Origin: Nostoc sp. 'Lobaria pulmonaria (5183) cyanobiont'
GTDB lineage: Bacteria; Cyanobacteriota; Cyanobacteriia; Cyanobacteriales; Nostocaceae
Length of the DNA stretch: 64,000 bases
Assembly: GCF_002949795.1 (NCBI RefSeq)
Contig: NZ_CP026692.1
Location: forward strand, 4,696,545 to 4,760,544
Direction: 5' to 3'
In this document: in pieces, positions 54,478-63,874 of the stretch
Layout of the letters: every line of letters begins with the position of its first letter
Numbering within the stretch: position 1 is the stretch's first letter
Program-made: the position numbers and the translations under genes
The notes under the pieces: generated by a model
The model's database searches: none
Seen by the model: the letters and a program-made list of their open reading frames with translations, nothing else
Told to the model about the DNA's origin: nothing

Positions 54478-55710
54478 TTACTGATTTTGGCGACAAATTC
54501 CAAATGCTGAAGTGTAGGCGTGTAAAAAGGTTCTGCCACCAACAGGGCCGATTTCACCGCCACAGAAAAAGCCACCAACAGGAATATCGTTAAGGTAGCG
54601 CTGAAATAGTTCAGAATCGAAGTTGGGTTTACCATAGAGTCCTTCACCTCGTCCCAGACAGGAAAACATCAAGGCAGCTACGGCAGAGGGTTCAGATTCT
54701 CGCTGGTGTTGATAACTTTGCAGGAGTAATTCTAGGTCTTCAGCGGAGGCTTGGGCATCGCGTAGATGGAATTGCAGCCTTTGACCAGGACGGACGCGAT
54801 CGCCAATTGCGATCGCCCCAGCATTTGGATCGACTCCAAGAATACCACGAATTAAAAAGTCTCCTTGCTGCAAAGCCAGCTTAAATCCATCCATTGCTAC
54901 ACCAACAAACAGAGAGTGCTGTGCTAAAATGCGTTCTTGTTCGCTGAGACTAGCAATCAAATCTCGTAACACCACCAGAGGCACTTGCTCATCTAACTCT
55001 AGAATAATATTGCGATCGGCTTTTGTGACTTGCAATGGCTTGCCAATCGGTCGGCATCCTTGGGCGACAATCGTTTCCAAAACAATATTGCCAGTCAAAG
55101 CTATACCAACAGTGCCCTCACGATACAAGTTTTGCTGTTCCTCACCGTTAGTATCGTTACAAAAAAGGGCAACACGACCACCCATACCTCCACCACTAGC
55201 CTGTCCCCCCACGATCGTCGATCCTGGATAAGCAAAATCTAGCCCCTGCAACAAATCGTTGATTCCAGAGGCGAAAGAACTAGATAACAAAATGAACTGC
55301 GGTGTCGGTGATGGTGGCACACCGATCAAATCAAGCCAAGCATCTGGTGAACTGTCTAAGTCAGGTAATTCTTCAGCAACAACATGAAAAACTTGAATCT
55401 TCACTTCTGGAAGGTGTGCTAAAGTCAAGCTAATAGCTGGTTCCGCTTCCAATTCTTGGGTTTCTCCGCTAACTGTCGTCCCAATCACACCTCCACCACT
55501 ACAGCCAATTAGCACAGGCACAGAAAGTTTTTCAGCCAACAAGGGTAACAGTCGGGAATACTCACTCGTAAAAGCAGACGAAATGAATACCAGTCCTAGA
55601 TCCGCAGGTGCTGTTAATGATGAAACAGCTCGTTCTACCACATCTGTAACAGCGGCTTCCAGAGAATGACGGGTTGATAGGGCATTTGCCCACTGCATTT
55701 GGTCTGCCAT
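54478..55710 (-). CDS. FIST domain sensory protein
   Basis: The product is 410 residues from ATG 55710 (MADQMQWANALSTRHSLEAA). A longer in-frame start at 55836 adds 42 basic residues not typical of the family. FIST_N is in 30-230: DLGLVFISSAFTSEYSRLLP, VLIGCSGGGVIG, GSTIVGGQASGG. FIST_C is in 230-400: QDVEL-like FHLRDAQASAEDLELLLQSY, ALMFSCLGRGEGLYG, VGGFFCGGEIGPVGGRTFLH. FIST proteins are putative ligand sensors in signal transduction, often near histidine kinases; none is seen here. The gene follows element copy C closely. Confidence 0.87.
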   Translation of the reverse strand: MADQMQWANALSTRHSLEAAVTDVVERAVSSLTAPADLGLVFISSAFTSEYSRLLPLLAEKLSVPVLIGCSGGGVIGTTVSGETQELEAEPAISLTLAHLPEVKIQVFHVVAEELPDLDSSPDAWLDLIGVPPSPTPQFILLSSSFASGINDLLQGLDFAYPGSTIVGGQASGGGMGGRVALFCNDTNGEEQQNLYREGTVGIALTGNIVLETIVAQGCRPIGKPLQVTKADRNIILELDEQVPLVVLRDLIASLSEQERILAQHSLFVGVAMDGFKLALQQGDFLIRGILGVDPNAGAIAIGDRVRPGQRLQFHLRDAQASAEDLELLLQSYQHQRESEPSAVAALMFSCLGRGEGLYGKPNFDSELFQRYLNDIPVGGFFCGGEIGPVGGRTFLHAYTSAFGICRQNQ

Positions 55711-56083
55711 GAGTTTTGAGCTTCTTTCTCTTTTTAGGCTAGTAGATTTTGACTTTTTATTTTGGGAAGAATTGCATCTTACAAGAATTGATGCCAGCCT
55801 TTTATCTCCTCCATCCCAAGAAGTTGGGGTTGTCATTCCCTAATATAGGCATCTAAATATATTGTATGATTATTTATCTATGCTACTAATTCCACAAAAT
55901 CTTAAAAAATAAAGGTAAATGCATTATAGATAGGGTAGCTTGCCGTATTGGTTATAAATCAATAGGCTAAAACACTAACTTATGATCGGCTACATGGTTA
56001 GAATGGTTAGTAATTAAGCGAAAAACTGCCATTTCTGAACATTTTCTATACTAGTATTAACAACACACAACGAGACTAAAGCA
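55711..56083. other. Divergent promoter region of FIST and cp12 genes
   Basis: If the FIST protein starts at 55710, this 373-bp gap separates two divergent genes and must hold both promoters. It is AT-rich; TATACTAGTATT at 56048 is a plausible -10-like box before cp12. No other gene was found. Confidence 0.35.
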
Positions 56084-56329
56084 ATGACCAACATCCAAGA
56101 AACAGCAAAAGGCGACATCCAAGAGAAAATCCAAGAAGAAGTGGAACAAGCGCGTACTGTCTGTGATACTAACGGTAGCAACTCACCAGAGTGTGCTGCT
56201 GCTTGGGATGCAGTAGAAGAATTGCAAGCCGAAGCTTCGCATAAGCGCCAAAGCAAGCCAAAAAACTCTCTAGAACAGTATTGTGATGACAACCCAGATG
56301 CCATTGAGTGCCGGGTTTACGATGACTAG
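56084..56329 (+). CDS. cp12: Calvin cycle regulator CP12
   Basis: The product is 81 residues. CP12 is a small, conditionally disordered protein that locks glyceraldehyde-3-phosphate dehydrogenase and phosphoribulokinase into an inactive complex in the dark. Both redox cysteine pairs are present (C27/C37 and C67/C76), as is the AWDAVEE core (40-46) that contacts phosphoribulokinase and the GAPDH-binding tail QYCDDNPDAIECRVYDD. So it is a full-length, standard cyanobacterial CP12 under thioredoxin-type redox control. Confidence 0.95.
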   Translation: MTNIQETAKGDIQEKIQEEVEQARTVCDTNGSNSPECAAAWDAVEELQAEASHKRQSKPKNSLEQYCDDNPDAIECRVYDD

Positions 56330-56568
56330 AAATTGAGGTAACTGGATTTTCTGTTGTTTGGTTAGCAAACAACCAGAATTGACCAAAGAATACGCCTAGA
56401 GTGGGGGACGCGGAAACTCACCAATATCCTCCACTCGCAAGCGTTTTATTTAAAGCCCTCGATTTTAGTCGTGGAAACAAAAAATAAATTCCTTATTTGA
56501 ATCAATAGGCTTCTTCCAAAGGGATAAGTTGCGATTTTCATAAATTAAATAATAAATTAATTGGCAGT

Positions 56569-56604
56569 AGGGGCGTACATCTGTACGCCCCTATAAATTT
56601 TTTG
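56569..56604 (+). terminator. Hairpin and T-run downstream of cp12
   Basis: AGGGGCGTACA and TGTACGCCCCT form an 11-bp perfect stem with a 2-base loop, followed by ATAAATTTTTTG. It lies 240 bp after cp12 and before the DUF3177 gene, and has the form of an intrinsic terminator. The surrounding 56330-56808 gap has no gene. Confidence 0.6.
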
Positions 56605-56808
56605 TAATACTCGTGACTTCTAGTCATACGAGGTTCAATAAACTATTATCAAGAAGAATTCAGGATGAATTGGAGTCCGACTGACTCCTGAATAAAAGGG
56701 TTTAATACCCCTGCCTTATTTAGCAGTCTACAATCAGGTAGTGGTATAAAATCCCACTTTATTTATTCGGACTCCTGACTTCTTTTTATCTATTGTTTGA
56801 GAAAAAAT

Positions 56809-57405
56809 ATGGACTATAATATTTGGTTTCGACCTTTCGTCTGGATTGATTACCGACTGGCAGTATTATTCCTGGTAATTATTCCGCTAATTCTTCTAAT
56901 TTGGGCATTTGTACAAAAAGCGGAAGGCATACAACGCTTATTGGCTATATACTGGCGAGTATCAAGCTTGGTAGCAATCACGATTTACTTAATGATTGCC
57001 CAGTATCCAGTTAGCTTTATCTCTGGGTTGATAGCTCAGATTTTGATCCCGATTTCGCTGTGGTTCTGGGTGGATATCAACGATGAAATTGAGTATCAAA
57101 CCAGTGGAACTTTGAAATTTATTTTTACCTCTTGGCGCTGGGCGACAACTGTTTATTGTTTTTTGGGCACACTAGCCTTTATCCCTTTTTTGCGTTGTGC
57201 TTTTTCTGGCAATATGCTAAAGACTCCCTATTGTAGTGTCTGGTTCGAGGCTCCGTTACTATTCAAAGAATATTTTCATGCTAACAGCAAGGCTGAGTTC
57301 TTAGGTTTTCTTGGCATAACTAGTTTAGTAATTTATGTGCTTTACTTGAGCTATTTTGTTTTGATTAAGCTGGGCAAACAGGGACGTTCAGCCACACCAC
57401 AGTAA
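56809..57405 (+). CDS. DUF3177 integral membrane protein
   Basis: The product is 198 residues from ATG 56809 (MDYNIWFRPFVWIDYRLAVL); the frame opens 12 bases earlier at TTG. It has about five membrane helices, and the conserved FRPFVWIDYRLAVLF and TSWRWATTVYC segments mark the cyanobacteria-specific DUF3177 family. The function is unknown. The next gene, for a small conserved protein, starts 36 bases downstream in the same direction, suggesting an operon. Confidence 0.85.
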   Translation: MDYNIWFRPFVWIDYRLAVLFLVIIPLILLIWAFVQKAEGIQRLLAIYWRVSSLVAITIYLMIAQYPVSFISGLIAQILIPISLWFWVDINDEIEYQTSGTLKFIFTSWRWATTVYCFLGTLAFIPFLRCAFSGNMLKTPYCSVWFEAPLLFKEYFHANSKAEFLGFLGITSLVIYVLYLSYFVLIKLGKQGRSATPQ

Positions 57406-57441
57406 CCGTCGCTGCACCACCTTACCCTTACTCTTAAAAAA

Positions 57442-57738
57442 ATGAATTCCATTGGCAAGCGACTGGAACAATACACCGCTAAACGCACCAAAGAAGTCCT
57501 AATTGTAACGGTGGAAATTGCCGATGAGCAAGATACAATTGCTATTTTCAAAGGCTTTTCCAGTTCTTTGATGCGCCCAACGGCATTTGATGCAGATGTA
57601 CCAGTTCTACCAGATGGGGCAAACATCCTCAACATTGACCGAGTAGCGAGTCCTTACAATCCTGAAGTACCCCGTTATATTCAACAAGGACTCTCTTGGG
57701 AAGCTATGGAAGCTTTATTATTAGAAGTAGGTGTTTGA
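57442..57738 (+). CDS. Conserved small cyanobacterial protein (DUF7734-like)
   Basis: The product is 98 residues and soluble: RLEQYTAKRTKEVLIVTVEI, then DTIAIFKGFSSSLMRPTAFD, and DGANILNIDRVASPYNPEVP with RYIQQGLSWEAMEALL. This order is typical of a small protein conserved in cyanobacteria and plant plastid lineages; the domain name is from memory and less certain than the conservation. It is probably co-transcribed with DUF3177. Confidence 0.7.
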   Translation: MNSIGKRLEQYTAKRTKEVLIVTVEIADEQDTIAIFKGFSSSLMRPTAFDADVPVLPDGANILNIDRVASPYNPEVPRYIQQGLSWEAMEALLLEVGV

Positions 57739-57992
57739 CTAATTACGAATTATGAATTAGTAATTTTGCGGAAAGGCTGACTTTCAGATTGTTGATGGAG
57801 CAATATCTACGACGGGCTGTTCGATGACCCACTGTGAGCATTATTGCGGGATATTATGCTGAATTGGGCAGTTGTGCGGAAAATTTCGAGATCATGTCCG
57901 AAAAGGCGTGTTATTAATAAATATTCTGTACAAATACCCTGTATGGGGTAGTTATCTGGAAAGTTTCGTATATGTAGCTGTTGGAGATCATC

Positions 57993-59081
57993 TTGAGCAA
58001 ACGTAGAATATTATCTCAATACATGGTAATTACTCTTTCTACAGATGTAATTCCGTCCAAAGCAATTTCACTCCTCAACTTTTCTGATGAATCACTAGAT
58101 TCATCTTTTGCCAATGGTGATTTAGTTGTATTTTTAAATGAGCTTTACAACGAATCTAGTCTTCTTCTTAGTGAAAGTGGTGATATCTCTGTCTCTGGTG
58201 AACATTTTAGACACTACATAACTGAACAGAAACTTGAAAGAGGGATTGAAGAAAGTTGTGATTTCGCTGAACAATTTACTAAATATGCTGTGAATGCGCT
58301 TCCTACGCCTGCTGCCGCTGAAACGTACAAACTAATTAACCCAGAATATTTCTTTTCCAATGTAAGCTTTGGAAGAACACTGAAATATCTTATTGCTTGG
58401 GATAACCTTTGTAGCAATGTACTCGCTGAAAGTGCCTTCTTCTCACAAGCCCATTTGCTTGAAGCACGTACAGATATAGATGCATCAGTGGATATGGCTG
58501 CCCGGTTTTATTACAAACAATCATTCCAAATACTTCGCGGTTTCTTAGAGAACGCGGTTCTACCAGTGCATTTTTGTAATCAGCCCAATGAATTTGATGA
58601 GTGGCGGTCTAATAATTACCATACTCCTGCACTTCGTGGAAAAAACGGACTCCTAAATAAATTAGTTGTTTTAGGTCTGATTACTAGTAATTTATCCAAC
58701 GATATATCCGATCTTTACCAACAGCTAAATGGCAGCATTCATGGCGGAGAAAAATATTTGATACACAAAGGATTACACAAAAATTCATGGAGTGGCTTGC
58801 TCTTTAAAGAGCAAGATTTTTTGGATTGGTGTACAGCAGTTTCTAAAGCTATAGAAGTGGGTGCGAAGCTGCTTCAAATCAATGTAAAACAGTTAATGAA
58901 CTTACGAAGTTCAGGTGATGTTGTATGTGCAACTTGTCATAATGATAAATATCTAAAACTGGAAAAGTTTATGTTTGGCGGCAGGAACTTTAAACAGTAT
59001 TTATGTGCTGTATGTGGTCATCAATCAACCTTTGATGAGGATGGTCATCTCTCTCACAAAGTTACACAGTATGAACAGTAA
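57993..59081 (+). CDS. Unrecognised protein with a C-terminal zinc ribbon
   Basis: About 362 residues. No domain was recognised in the N-terminal 300: mixed helical text with ESCDFAEQFTKYAVNALPTP, ARFYYKQSFQILRGFLENAV and LYQQLNGSIHGGEKYLIHKG. The C-terminus has two knuckles, VVCATCHNDKY and YLCAVCGHQSTF, forming a CxxC-x(~26)-CxxC zinc ribbon. The start is uncertain: TTG 57993 has GGAG six bases upstream; ATG 58023 is the first ATG. The SIHGG motif and helical body recall HEPN-like or abortive-infection-type proteins, but only loosely. Neighbours are unrelated. Confidence 0.6.
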   Translation: MSKRRILSQYMVITLSTDVIPSKAISLLNFSDESLDSSFANGDLVVFLNELYNESSLLLSESGDISVSGEHFRHYITEQKLERGIEESCDFAEQFTKYAVNALPTPAAAETYKLINPEYFFSNVSFGRTLKYLIAWDNLCSNVLAESAFFSQAHLLEARTDIDASVDMAARFYYKQSFQILRGFLENAVLPVHFCNQPNEFDEWRSNNYHTPALRGKNGLLNKLVVLGLITSNLSNDISDLYQQLNGSIHGGEKYLIHKGLHKNSWSGLLFKEQDFLDWCTAVSKAIEVGAKLLQINVKQLMNLRSSGDVVCATCHNDKYLKLEKFMFGGRNFKQYLCAVCGHQSTFDEDGHLSHKVTQYEQ

Positions 59082-59119
59082 GTTTTTTGAAGTATTATTT
59101 TGACTTTTAAACTTAAAAA

Positions 59120-60232
59120 ATGTCTCGTTCTGGATACACACTCCCGGTATTTGCGTGCGCTGCTGCTGTTGCAGCTTTACGCTGGTTACACGATCGCAAA
59201 CCCCTAACTTTAGCATCTATAGATTTGATTGAACCCGCTCAAATCGTAGAAATCCCCATTGAACAGGTAGCAGGACTATCTGAGAATACAGCTTTAGCGA
59301 TCGCTCGCAGCGATCCTGGTGATAATCTTGACCTGACCAAAGATACACCGATTTGGGCATTGGTGGAATGGAGGGAAGAGGGTGAGGTAATAATTATTAA
59401 AGGTGGGGAAGGGATTGGTAGGCAATTAAACGCTGATGACAAGCCAGCTATTTATGCTTATGCTCAAAGGCTGTTGCAAGAGAATTTGCAACGAATGCTA
59501 GCACCGGGGGAAAAAATCACGGTGACGATTATTCTACCTGAAGGGCGATCGCTTGCTGTTAGAACTTCAAATTCTGCCTTTGGTGTGGTTGAAGGACTTT
59601 CCCTTTTAGGCACAACCGGTATTTCTCAACCCTTAAGTACACCAGATCAGCTTGCCGTTTTTCGGGCGGAATTACAAAATAAAGCCAGTAGTTTTGAGAG
59701 TTTAGTATTTTGTATCGGCGAGAATGGCCTAGATTTGGCGCGTAAACTAGGGATTAATCCCGAACAATTGGTCAAAACTGCTAACTGGCTGGGCCCAATG
59801 TTAGTAGAAGCTGATGTGCTGGGTGTAAAAGAAATCTTATTATTTGGCTATCACGGTAAGCTAATGAAACTGGCTGGAGGGATTTTTCACACCCATCACT
59901 ACTTGGCTGATGGACGGCGGGAAATTTTGGCAGCGCACTGTGCGATCGCAGGTTTAAAATCACCAGATATCCAAGCTGTGTTTAACAGTGCAACTGCTGA
60001 AGCAGCACTAACACACTTAAAATCGCTAGATGCTGAAACTGGTAGTGATTGGGTAAATAAAGTTTACAGTGCGATCGCCGAAACTATCGATGTTCGTGCC
60101 CAAGAATACATCCAAAGTCATAGCGAAAGTGGCAAAAAAGTAACAGTCTGTGGCTCTATTCTCTTCGATCGCGATCGCAAAATTATCGTGAAGAGTAAAA
60201 CTGCTGGTCTGTTGATGGGAAAATTATGTTAA
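59120..60232 (+). CDS. cbiD: Cobalt-precorrin-5B C1-methyltransferase CbiD
   Basis: The product is 370 residues. CbiD methylates C-1 during ring contraction in anaerobic-type cobalamin (pseudocobalamin) synthesis. It begins RSGYTLPVFACAAAVAALRW, the family opening. It also has IARSDPGDNLDLTKDTPIWA, EGVGRQL-like GGEGIGRQLNADDKPAIY, a late LFGYHGKLMKLAGGIFHTHH, and a cyanobacterial C-terminal tail. Full length. Other cob genes are not in the window. A weak hairpin follows before guaA. Confidence 0.92.
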   Translation: MSRSGYTLPVFACAAAVAALRWLHDRKPLTLASIDLIEPAQIVEIPIEQVAGLSENTALAIARSDPGDNLDLTKDTPIWALVEWREEGEVIIIKGGEGIGRQLNADDKPAIYAYAQRLLQENLQRMLAPGEKITVTIILPEGRSLAVRTSNSAFGVVEGLSLLGTTGISQPLSTPDQLAVFRAELQNKASSFESLVFCIGENGLDLARKLGINPEQLVKTANWLGPMLVEADVLGVKEILLFGYHGKLMKLAGGIFHTHHYLADGRREILAAHCAIAGLKSPDIQAVFNSATAEAALTHLKSLDAETGSDWVNKVYSAIAETIDVRAQEYIQSHSESGKKVTVCGSILFDRDRKIIVKSKTAGLLMGKLC

Positions 60233-60332
60233 TTTATTATGAATAATCGTAAACAATCCAAAAAAATAATCCTTTAAGTAACCACTCTAGGGTAGATTTA
60301 TCGTTTTAATACCATCTCCAACTTCGGGACTT

Positions 60333-60360
60333 GACAAATGCACGTAAACTCGCGTTTGTC
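60333..60360 (+). terminator. Weak hairpin between cbiD and guaA
   Basis: GACAAATGC and GCGTTTGTC pair with one T-G wobble around a 10-base loop. A modest TTTCT follows. It could terminate cbiD or be chance. Confidence 0.3.
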
Positions 60361-60460
60361 AGGGCTTTCTATACCATTATCAGCCTGTCCAGGCTGGATA
60401 ATAGCATCACCATAGACCACAAAGCATCTATTTATCCTTAACAGATATAACACTTCCGTC

Positions 60461-62083
60461 ATGAATACAGCGGTGACTCTACCAACAGAACAAGCGCCCC
60501 AAACATTGGAAACTTTTGGGCGGCTTGATCGCCAATTGATTGTAATTCTGGATTTTGGCTCTCAATATTCTGAGCTGATTGCCCGTCGCATCCGCGAAAC
60601 TCAAGTATACTCCGAAGTTTTATCCTATCGCACTACTTCTGAACATTTGCGCCAACTCAATCCCAAGGGAATCATCCTCTCAGGTGGTCCAAGTTCAGTT
60701 TATGGTGATAATGCTCCCCATTGTGACCCAGAAATATGGAATTTGGGAATACCCATTTTGGGTGTTTGCTATGGGATGCAGTTGATGGTAAACCAACTTG
60801 GTGGGGAAGTGGCAAAGGCCGATCGAGGTGAATACGGTAAAGCCTCATTATATATTGATGATCCCACAGATTTGCTTACTAATGTTGAAGATGGCACTAC
60901 CATGTGGATGAGTCATGGAGACTCAGTTATCCAAATGCCATCAGGGTTTGAATTGCTAGCACATACAGAAAATACTCCCTGTGCTGCTATTGCTGACCAC
61001 GAAAAGAAGCTTTACGGCGTTCAGTTCCATCCAGAGGTGGTACATTCTCTTGGTGGTATAGCATTAATCCGTAATTTTGTCTACCATATCTGCGATTGCG
61101 AACCTACTTGGACAACAGCGGCTTTTGTAGAAGAGGCAATTCGAGAAATTCGCGCCAGAGTTGGCGATAAGCGGGTGCTGTTAGCGCTGTCTGGTGGAGT
61201 GGATTCTTCTACCTTGGCTTTCTTGCTATACAAAGCAATTGGCGAGCAACTGACTTGTGTGTTTATCGATCAAGGCTTTATGCGGAAATATGAGCCAGAG
61301 CGATTGGTAAAGCTGTTTCAAGAGCAGTTTCACATTCCTGTTGAATATGTTAACGCCCGCGATCGCTTTTTGGCTAAAGTTGCTGGGATTACAGATCCTG
61401 AAGAAAAACGCCGCCGCATCGGACACGAATTTATCAGTGTATTTGAGGAAACATCCAAGCGCCTCGGTCACTTTGACTATCTAGCTCAAGGAACTCTTTA
61501 TCCAGATGTGATTGAATCTGCGGACACCAACGTTGATCCCCAAAGTGGTGAGCGGGTAGCGGTGAAAATTAAGAGTCATCACAATGTTGGCGGTTTGCCC
61601 AAAGACCTAAGATTTAAATTAGTGGAACCACTGCGGAAACTATTTAAAGATGAAGTCCGTAAACTTGGACGTTCCATTGGTTTACCAGAAGAAATTGTTC
61701 AACGGCAACCTTTTCCTGGGCCTGGTTTAGCAATTCGTATTCTGGGGGAAGTTACATCTGAGCGGTTAAATATTTTGCGCGATGCCGATTTGATTGTGCG
61801 GCAAGAAATTAACCAACGCGGTATGTATCATGATTTCTGGCAAGCATTTGCTGTATTGCTGCCAATTCGTAGTGTTGGCGTTATGGGAGATCAACGTACT
61901 TACGCCTACCCCATTGTTTTGCGGATTGTTACCAGTGAAGATGGCATGACTGCTGATTGGGCGAGAGTGCCTTATGATGTCCTGGAAGTGATTTCTACTC
62001 GAATTGTAAATGAGGTAAAAGGGGTGAATCGGGTGGTTTATGATATCACCTCTAAACCGCCTGGAACCATTGAATGGGAGTAA
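60461..62083 (+). CDS. guaA: GMP synthase (glutamine-hydrolysing)
   Basis: The product is 540 residues and converts XMP to GMP in purine synthesis. The class I glutaminase domain is N-terminal, with nucleophile C103 in GVCYGMQL and HPEV for the His-Glu pair. The ATP-pyrophosphatase domain has P-loop [11 protein letters not shown]. The C-terminal dimerisation domain ends [17 protein letters not shown], the universal GuaA tail. Intact and standard. A terminator-like hairpin lies about 280 bp downstream. Confidence 0.97.
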   Translation: MNTAVTLPTEQAPQTLETFGRLDRQLIVILDFGSQYSELIARRIRETQVYSEVLSYRTTSEHLRQLNPKGIILSGGPSSVYGDNAPHCDPEIWNLGIPILGVCYGMQLMVNQLGGEVAKADRGEYGKASLYIDDPTDLLTNVEDGTTMWMSHGDSVIQMPSGFELLAHTENTPCAAIADHEKKLYGVQFHPEVVHSLGGIALIRNFVYHICDCEPTWTTAAFVEEAIREIRARVGDKRVLLALSGGVDSSTLAFLLYKAIGEQLTCVFIDQGFMRKYEPERLVKLFQEQFHIPVEYVNARDRFLAKVAGITDPEEKRRRIGHEFISVFEETSKRLGHFDYLAQGTLYPDVIESADTNVDPQSGERVAVKIKSHHNVGGLPKDLRFKLVEPLRKLFKDEVRKLGRSIGLPEEIVQRQPFPGPGLAIRILGEVTSERLNILRDADLIVRQEINQRGMYHDFWQAFAVLLPIRSVGVMGDQRTYAYPIVLRIVTSEDGMTADWARVPYDVLEVISTRIVNEVKGVNRVVYDITSKPPGTIEWE

Positions 62084-62293
62084 TCAAGTTTTAATTTGAC
62101 TTAATTAAAAGCTGATTACTCTTTACTACGGTTCAGATTACTTGCAGGAGTTTAGATTCACATACAGCAGTTTGCAAGTTAATAGTTAGGTGTATTACTT
62201 CTGACTCCTAATTTCTGACTGGATCTGGAGCGTCTTCGGCTCCGTTTTAATAAGCTTGAGTTAAGGGTTATTGGTGTAGATAATTGGTCTTGA

Positions 62294-62319
62294 AAGACGC
62301 AATTCATTGCGTCTCTACA
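62294..62319. repeat. GACGC palindrome relative, intergenic
   Basis: AAAGACGCAATTCATTGCGTCTC followed by TACAT is a variant of the palindrome inside smc (arms GACGCAAT/ATTGCGTC). The surrounding 62084-62664 gap holds no gene. Confidence 0.75.
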
Positions 62320-62360
62320 TCTAGGTTTTGAGCTTATCTAAACTGTATTGATTTAAAAAT

Positions 62361-62409
62361 GACAATGCCGACCTGACTCGTTTTAAGACTAGGCATTGTC
62401 TATTTTTTT
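62361..62409 (+). terminator. Intrinsic terminator-like hairpin after guaA
   Basis: GACAATGCC and GGCATTGTC are a perfect 9-bp stem with a 22-base loop, followed by TATTTTTTTG. This is a good intrinsic terminator for plus-strand transcription, although far from the guaA stop. Confidence 0.6.
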
Positions 62410-62664
62410 GACTTTTTTCAAGCTCCATCCAAATCCAAACCTGTTAGTAATAAAGCAGTCAGTAGTTAGCAAGATTATTGAGTGAACTTAAACTATTCGT
62501 TAAAGTTAATTTTGATATGTAAAGGAATTTAAACATTAACATAATTTTATCCAGTCGATAATTATAAATGCCAGTGAATAATTAAGCATCAATTGGATGG
62601 TAACTAGACAAATTGAGTTATTTTCTAGGAAAATCGGCGCGCTCGCAGTAAAATTACCAATGGT

Positions 62665-63138
62665 ATGGTGACAAAGAAAAAAACAAACAGCTCATTGGAA
62701 ATATATCATTCGATCAATGTTAATGGAGATGTTATGGAACCTGCTCTTCCCCTTGCTGGCTTAAACATCCTCGTAGTTGATGATGATGATGATAGCCGCT
62801 TTTACATTACTACTGTGTTGGAAGCTGATGGAGCCACCATAATGGCAGTTGCATCGGCAGCGATAGCATTGAAAGTATTACCTGAGTTGCAACCAGATGT
62901 CTTAATTTGTGATATTGCTATGCCTGATGAAGATGGCTACACCCTTATCCGCAAGATCCGGGCACTAAAGCCCGATATTTATGAAAAACTTCCCGCGATC
63001 GCCTTAACTGCTTATGGTGATAGCGAGTATCGTAGCCGTGCTCTGGAAGCGGGTTTTCAGACTCATGTGGCTAAACCTGTCGATCCAGGAGAACTAGTTG
63101 CGATCGTCGCAGAATTGGTTGCTTCTTATAAGAGTTAA
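62665..63138 (+). CDS. Single-domain response regulator (CheY-like REC)
   Basis: The product is 157 residues. A receiver domain (33-155) follows a 30-residue N-terminal tail. The acidic pocket lies in ILVVDDDDDSRFY (38-46), the phosphoacceptor is D83 in VLICDIAMPDEDGY, and the switch threonine T115 (ALTAYG) and lysine K137 (HVAKPVD) are present. There is no output domain, so it would work by protein contact or phosphorelay. The alternative ATG at 62734 gives MEPALPLAG and would drop the tail. No histidine kinase is in view. Confidence 0.87.
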   Translation: MVTKKKTNSSLEIYHSINVNGDVMEPALPLAGLNILVVDDDDDSRFYITTVLEADGATIMAVASAAIALKVLPELQPDVLICDIAMPDEDGYTLIRKIRALKPDIYEKLPAIALTAYGDSEYRSRALEAGFQTHVAKPVDPGELVAIVAELVASYKS

Positions 63139-63386
63139 TACAAAGATGCAGTTATTTGTCGGTCGTTATTTGTTATTTTCCTGATCATATTTTTAAATAA
63201 AGAAATTAAGGTTATAGAACATCACTTTTGGTAAGGTATTGGCTTGGGAAAAAAATGTTGGCAATAACACAATATACTTAGGTTCAGGCTTGCTCCCCCC
63301 TAACTCACCTTTTTAATCAGGGAATTAAAACCAGCCTTTTTAAGGGGAACCAGCATAGTATAAGGCGTGATTTAGAATTGCTGAGA

Positions 63387-63756
63387 CTACTTTCCTCCAG
63401 TTTCAAAGCTAATTTGCTCAGATTTATATACTGGTGGCTCGACGTGAATTAAAATTCTCACTGGACGGAATCGTTCTTCTAATCGGCTTTCTACTTATTC
63501 GGTGATGTGATGGGTTGTTTCTACATCTGATGCATCTACTACTTAGATGTATTTCAATGAATACTTGACGACCAAGAACCCCACGAGAAGCGATCGCATG
63601 ACAGTTAATTACACCTGAAATAGAAGTCGCGATTGCGTGTATTGCTTCTGGTGCGATCGCCATTTGATCCACAAGCCAAGGCAAATTCTCTTTTAAAACT
63701 GACCAGCCGCTCCAAAATACCAACAAGGCGACAGGAAAAGCTAACACCAAATCCAT
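63387..63756 (-). pseudogene. Cation diffusion facilitator C-terminal fragment, frameshifted
   Basis: The minus strand reads VALLVFWSGWSVLKENLPWL, VDQMAIAPEAIHAIATSISG and NCHAIASRGVLGRQVFIEIH. After a single-base shift it continues VVDASDVETTHHITE, a TAA, then VESRLEERFRPVRILIHVEP. This is the last helix and cytosolic domain of a CDF metal-efflux transporter. Its N-terminal membrane part is missing, and it has one frameshift and one nonsense codon. It is a decayed gene. Confidence 0.8.
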
Positions 63757-63874
63757 CTATTGATAACCTAACTTAATCTATTGTTATTGAGCGTTTTGAC
63801 ATTCACACTTGCTTCGGCTTGTGCAATAATATTGACCACAGTGTTACTTATCAAGAAGTTTTAATAAAAAAGAT

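Noticed and set aside
60333..60460. Possible riboswitch upstream of guaA or cobalamin element near cbiD
   Set aside because: Only a single weak hairpin is visible; no purine-riboswitch or B12-box consensus could be found, and cbiD lies upstream of it.
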